A stretch of 64,000 bases of DNA from Kineosporia sp. NBRC 101731 (GTDB lineage Bacteria > Actinomycetota > Actinomycetes > Actinomycetales > Kineosporiaceae). The stretch is from NCBI RefSeq assembly GCF_030269305.1, contig NZ_BSTC01000012.1, positions 172,419 to 236,418 on the forward strand. The letters are read 5' to 3'. Numbering within the stretch: the first letter of the stretch is position 1; every line of letters starts with the position of its first letter. Positions 60,925-64,000 of the stretch are shown piece after piece. The notes beneath the pieces were generated by a model that had not been told where the DNA came from, searched no databases, and saw only the letters and a list, made by a program, of their open reading frames with translations. The position numbers and the translations under genes are program-made.

Positions 60925-61206
60925 TCAGTGCTCGTCGTAGTGGTCGGCGTGCACGAAGTGCCGGTGACCGTCGTGAATGTAGTCAACGTGGTCGTCGTGC
61001 TCGACCGCTTCGTGTCCACAGTCGCTACCGTGCGCGTGATCGGAGGTGCTGTGCTCGGCCACCGACTCGTGCTCGTCGTGCGTGGCGTGCCGGTGCGTGC
61101 CATGAAGGTAGTCCGTGTGGTCGCCGTGCTGAACGGCCTCGTGACCACAGTCGGCGCCGTGCTGGTGCTCGGCGATGGTGTGCTCGGCGTGCGTGTCGAC
61201 GCTCAT
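60925..61206 (-). CDS. His-rich zinc-binding repeat protein
   Basis: This 93-aa protein is about one quarter His, with no membrane segment. It has two repeats of about 40 residues, each with GxDCGHEAVxHxDHxDYxH followed by a HRH cluster (ADCGHEAVQHGDHTDYLHG and SDCGHEAVEHDDHVDYIHD). Small proteins of this kind are often annotated as zinc transporter permease in actinobacteria, but a metal buffer or chaperone is more likely. The ATG at 61206 has AGAGGAAG upstream; a longer frame is rejected. It converges on the decayed TIGR03943 gene with a 13-bp gap. A motif shared with the ArsR promoter lies 72-85 bases upstream. Confidence 0.82.
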   Translation of the reverse strand: MSVDTHAEHTIAEHQHGADCGHEAVQHGDHTDYLHGTHRHATHDEHESVAEHSTSDHAHGSDCGHEAVEHDDHVDYIHDGHRHFVHADHYDEH

Positions 61207-61277
61207 CCGGCTTCCTCTCAATGGGGGATGCAACTCCCGGGTGAAGGACCCGAGCGAGAACTGTTCACCAGACACAT

Positions 61278-61291
61278 GCAGTTATTGCAAT
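61278..61291 (-). promoter_or_regulatory. Candidate ArsR operator (copy 2)
   Basis: On the minus strand ATTGCAATAACTGC matches the ArsR promoter motif at 59441. It overlaps the perfect palindrome TATTGCAATA (61283-61292), next to ATATGAACA, which resembles SmtB/CzrA-type half sites. Confidence 0.42.
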
Positions 61292-61559
61292 ATGAACATG
61301 CATCGGGCACCGCGCCGACAGCGCCTGACTCCCCTTCGCCAAGGAGCCCGCTACTCTGCCCTCACCCGCGCCGCCTCGCTGCCAGTGGCGTTCTGATACT
61401 TGCCGCCCGTAGTTACGCGCCCTCCGCGAAAAAGGCGTCCGCCGAGACCGACTCCCGGAACTGGAGGCCGTCGCTGCGACATAGAATGAACGCCCCCCGC
61501 AAGGCCCTGGCATGGGCCGCCCCGGCCGAAGAACTTGCTCGGCAGCTATACTCGATTCA

Positions 61560-61884
61560 GTCAGGCGGTGTTGCTACGACTCCTTGAACCTAAGCAATAC
61601 ACGTCCACGAAATTCGCCAAGCACTGCCGGAAGAATAAGATCCCCCGATCGCTCGGGCGAACCGGCATCTGCTTCGACAATGCTGTCTCAGAATCGACGT
61701 TCGCGACCTACAAGAAGGAATTGGTCCATACGCGTCCTTGGTGGGATCTGGCGGAGCTGAAAGAGGCCACCATCGACTGGATCGAAACTACTTCAACGTG
61801 ATTCGCCGGCACTCCACCCTCAGCTACTTGACGCCGAGGGAGTACGACCTGGGATTCAGGGAAATCAGCCAACTGGCAGCCTAA
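61560..61884 (+). mobile_element. IS3-family transposase remnant
   Basis: Only the C-terminal end of an OrfB integrase core remains: QYTSTKFAKHCRKNKIPRSL, then ICFDNAVSESTFATYKKEL with the last catalytic Glu, up to ATIDWIE. A 1-bp loss near 61788 shifts the frame, and the tail continues as NYFNVIRRHSTLSYLTPREY to the stop at 61884. OrfA and the first two thirds of OrfB are absent. No terminal inverted repeats were recognised. Confidence 0.82.
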
Positions 61885-62364
61885 TCCGGTGTCCAGAAGA
61901 GCGGGAACCCTCCAGATCGCCGACACCGCTGTGAGCGCCGACGCCAGCCTGGGCGAGCGTGAAGAAGGCGGCTACGGCCTCGCCGTAGCGCTGCACGTCG
62001 AGATGAGCAGCGTCGATCAGCAGACGGCCTAGGCGCTCGTCGAGGCAGTCCACCAGGTCTGCCCGTACTCCAACGCAACTCGCGGCAACACCGAGGTTTC
62101 GCTGAACACTGTCATCGCCTGACCCGGGCTCCAGCCGCCCCCGGTCAGACTGCCACTGAGGGCGGCCGATTCCCTGGTCACCACGCAGAACTGTTCTCCG
62201 TTCCGGCAGCGCCGCTGATGGTCACCCAGCTTTCCCGCCTGTCTGTACACGTCGCACCCGGGGCGCATGGCATGGGATTGCTTCCTCGGATTCGAAAGGG
62301 GCGCCTGAGAGCTGAGAGGCCGAGGACTTGCCTTTAGTACCCTTGCTACGAACTGCTTTCCATC
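61885..62364. other. Stretch without a recognised gene
   Basis: About 480 bases between the IS remnant and the recombinase. A leftward frame near 61865-62053 (RLLIDAAHLDVQRYGEAVAAF) faintly resembles the helical tail of a regulator, but nothing supports a gene. No tRNA, att core or repeat was recognised. Confidence 0.5.
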
Positions 62365-63828
62365 ATGAATAATCATGAACAGGAGACGCTCTTCGACCTG
62401 CCCCCGACACTGACCACTCCAGACGGATTAGCCGGCGGTGCGCTCGCTGACTGGAGCACCCGCGGTTCCGCACGTCGTGGTCAGCCGCGATGGATCACTC
62501 AAAGCATTCACCAAGTAACATGTTTCGCGTTCTATGGTCGTGTTTCCACGACCGAGTATCAAGATCCCCAGTCGTCCAAGGGGTGGCAGTACGACAGCGC
62601 CAGGGATCTCATCGGCGACGCGGGACAGATCGTGGCCGAATACTTCGACGTCGGGTGCTCCCGTCGACTGGCTTGGTCGGACCGACCACAAGCACGTCGG
62701 CTCTTGGAGAGGCTGAGCCACCCGGACCGAAACTTCGACGCCATCGTGATCGGCGAGGCAGAACGCGCCTTCTGCGCTGGGCAACTGTCATCGATGTCCT
62801 CCCTGTTCACCGAGCACGGGATCCGCATCTGGCTGCCGGAACTGAACGGCCCCCTGGAGACCAACAATCCCATTCATCAAGCGGTAATCCTGGAATTGGG
62901 AGCCAGATCTCGGCGGGAAGTGCTACGGGCCAGGTTTCGCACCACAGCCGCGATGCGCACGCAGACAAGGGAGCAAGGGCGCTATCTGGGTGGACGACCA
63001 CCCTACGGCTACCGGCTTGTCGACGCCGGTCCACATCCGAACCGAGCCCATGCCCGTTGGGGACGACGACTGCGGAAACTCGATCCCGACACCCGGACAG
63101 CCCCGACGGTGGCCCGGATCTTCCGCGAACGCCTCACCGGCCGTAGCGTCAGCAGCATCGCCAGACAGCTGAACGAGGCAGGCATTTCCTGCCCCTCAGC
63201 CGCCGACACTCAGCGCAACCCCCACCGTCCTGGCAACGCCTGGACCGACACGGCCGTCGCCACCATCTTGGCCAACCCCCGCTACACCGGCCACCAGGTC
63301 TGGAACCGTCAGGGCTCTCAGCACATCCCAGTCAACGCTTCGATCCCCGACGGAACCGTTCGCGAGTCCGGGCGCCGGCGCGTCCAGCGCTGGAACGACC
63401 CGCAAGACTGGGTCATCTCCATCCGGGCTGCGCACCCCGCACTGGTCAGCCCCGAAGACTTCCTTGCCGTTCAAGGCATGCACACCGAACGCTCCAATGA
63501 CACCAGCAACAGATCCCGAACGTACCGGCTGGCAAGCCTCGTGCGCTGCAACAACTGCCTGCGGAAAATGGACTCGCACTGGGTCCACGGACGTCCCGGC
63601 TACCGCTGCCGCCATGGCCACCGCAGCTCCCGCCCCACCCAGAGCGGAACCGACAGTACCCTCTACCTTCGCGAGGACGAACTACTCGATCGGCTCCTGA
63701 CCGGACAACTGCTCCCCACCCACGTCACAGATCCACAGGGCACGGCCCATCACCTCAGACAGCACCAGCTGACGATCCAGTGCGATCACACCACGCTGCT
63801 ACTGACCGGCCCCGGACAGACATCGTGA
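62365..63828 (+). CDS. Serine recombinase (resolvase/invertase superfamily)
   Basis: This 487-aa large serine recombinase has a catalytic domain from about residue 52 (FAFYGRVSTTEYQDP, nucleophile Ser61; then RRLLERLSHP, AIVIGEAERAF), the recombinase domain (GRPPYGYRLVDAG ... RIFRERLTGRSVSSIARQLNEAGI) and a zinc-ribbon-like region (LVRCNNCLRKMD ... YRCRHGH, about 390-418). The coiled-coil tail is short. About 50 extra N-terminal residues precede the catalytic strand. Such enzymes integrate phages and mobile elements. Its base composition looks lower in GC than the clusters. The att sites were not found. Confidence 0.9.
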   Translation: MNNHEQETLFDLPPTLTTPDGLAGGALADWSTRGSARRGQPRWITQSIHQVTCFAFYGRVSTTEYQDPQSSKGWQYDSARDLIGDAGQIVAEYFDVGCSRRLAWSDRPQARRLLERLSHPDRNFDAIVIGEAERAFCAGQLSSMSSLFTEHGIRIWLPELNGPLETNNPIHQAVILELGARSRREVLRARFRTTAAMRTQTREQGRYLGGRPPYGYRLVDAGPHPNRAHARWGRRLRKLDPDTRTAPTVARIFRERLTGRSVSSIARQLNEAGISCPSAADTQRNPHRPGNAWTDTAVATILANPRYTGHQVWNRQGSQHIPVNASIPDGTVRESGRRRVQRWNDPQDWVISIRAAHPALVSPEDFLAVQGMHTERSNDTSNRSRTYRLASLVRCNNCLRKMDSHWVHGRPGYRCRHGHRSSRPTQSGTDSTLYLREDELLDRLLTGQLLPTHVTDPQGTAHHLRQHQLTIQCDHTTLLLTGPGQTS

Positions 63829-63857
63829 ACTGAACCCCCACACCGCCAAAGCACGAA

Positions 63858-63874
63858 GCGGGCTCGGAGCCCGC
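63858..63874 (+). terminator. Hairpin terminator after the recombinase
   Basis: GCGGGCTC and GAGCCCGC form a 7-8 bp stem with a minimal loop 29 bases after the recombinase stop. The remaining 126 bases of the window show no supportable gene. Confidence 0.6.
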
Positions 63875-64000
63875 CCCGTCTGTCAGGGTGAGTTGAGGCC
63901 AGCGGCTCAGAACAACCCTTTCCCTTGACGGGGCGAGATCCGGAAGTCCTGCGTTGAGTGTCGATGTGTCTGGGCCGGTGGCCCAGGATGGTTCCATGAG

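Noticed and set aside
61885..62364. tRNA or att site next to the recombinase
   Set aside because: No cloverleaf or direct repeat could be recognised by eye.

Overview
The window is GC-rich, with dense gene packing, ATGA/GTGA start-stop overlaps and frequent GTG starts. This points to an actinobacterium of the Streptomyces type. No rRNA, tRNA or CRISPR array was seen. Two chorismate-fed biosynthetic loci dominate, each flanked by ordinary oxidoreductase, transporter and regulator genes.

Bases 1-5092 hold flanking genes: a partial NmrA-like protein, a 2OG-Fe(II) oxygenase-like protein, an alpha/beta hydrolase, an MFS exporter and an MDR reductase.

Bases 5227-20076 form a plus-strand aminophenol locus. 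A type II DAHP synthase raises chorismate supply. A PhzE-type ADIC synthase, a PhzD-type isochorismatase and a DhbA-type SDR should together make 3-hydroxyanthranilate. No phzF or phzG is present, so this is not a phenazine cluster. Downstream are a KASIII, an arylamine N-acetyltransferase, an NTF2-like protein and an adenylating enzyme plus aldehyde dehydrogenase of the GriD/GriC (LuxE/LuxC-like) type, which would reduce the aryl acid to an aldehyde. Upstream are an SRPBCC protein, an AMP-ligase, an FAD monooxygenase and a WrbA-like flavoprotein. The locus ends with a degenerate, probably domesticated IS701-like transposase.

Bases 20082-28190 hold an XRE regulator, an MDR reductase, a DUF4253 protein, a MarR/MMPL divergent pair, the decayed end of a LuxR/AfsR-like regulator and an AlbA_2 (Schlafen-type) protein.

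Bases 28275-59389 form a coelibactin/yersiniabactin-type metallophore locus. Three transcription units each start beside a Zur/Fur-like box sharing GAAnGATTnTCA. Unit one (leftward, from 36393) is an Opp/Dpp-type importer plus a YbtPQ/IrtAB-like ABC pair. Unit two (leftward, from 49898) is a terminal NRPS (docking-Cy-A[MT/E]-PCP-TE), a saccharopine-dehydrogenase-like protein, a thiazolinyl-imine reductase fused to a methyltransferase, a P450, a type II thioesterase, a methyltransferase and salicylate synthase. Unit three (rightward, from 50046) is an aryl-AMP ligase and an ArCP-Cy-A-PCP-Cy-A-PCP NRPS. A ferredoxin and a frameshifted methyltransferase lie by the third box. The predicted product is a salicyl cap on three heterocyclised Cys-like residues, likely a zinc or iron chelator.

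Bases 59457-61206 look like zinc homeostasis genes: an ArsR/SmtB sensor with an alpha-5 metal site, a decayed permease/TIGR03943 pair and a 93-aa His-rich protein. From 61560 to the end the sequence is mobile-element-like: an IS3-family remnant, a featureless stretch and a serine recombinase.
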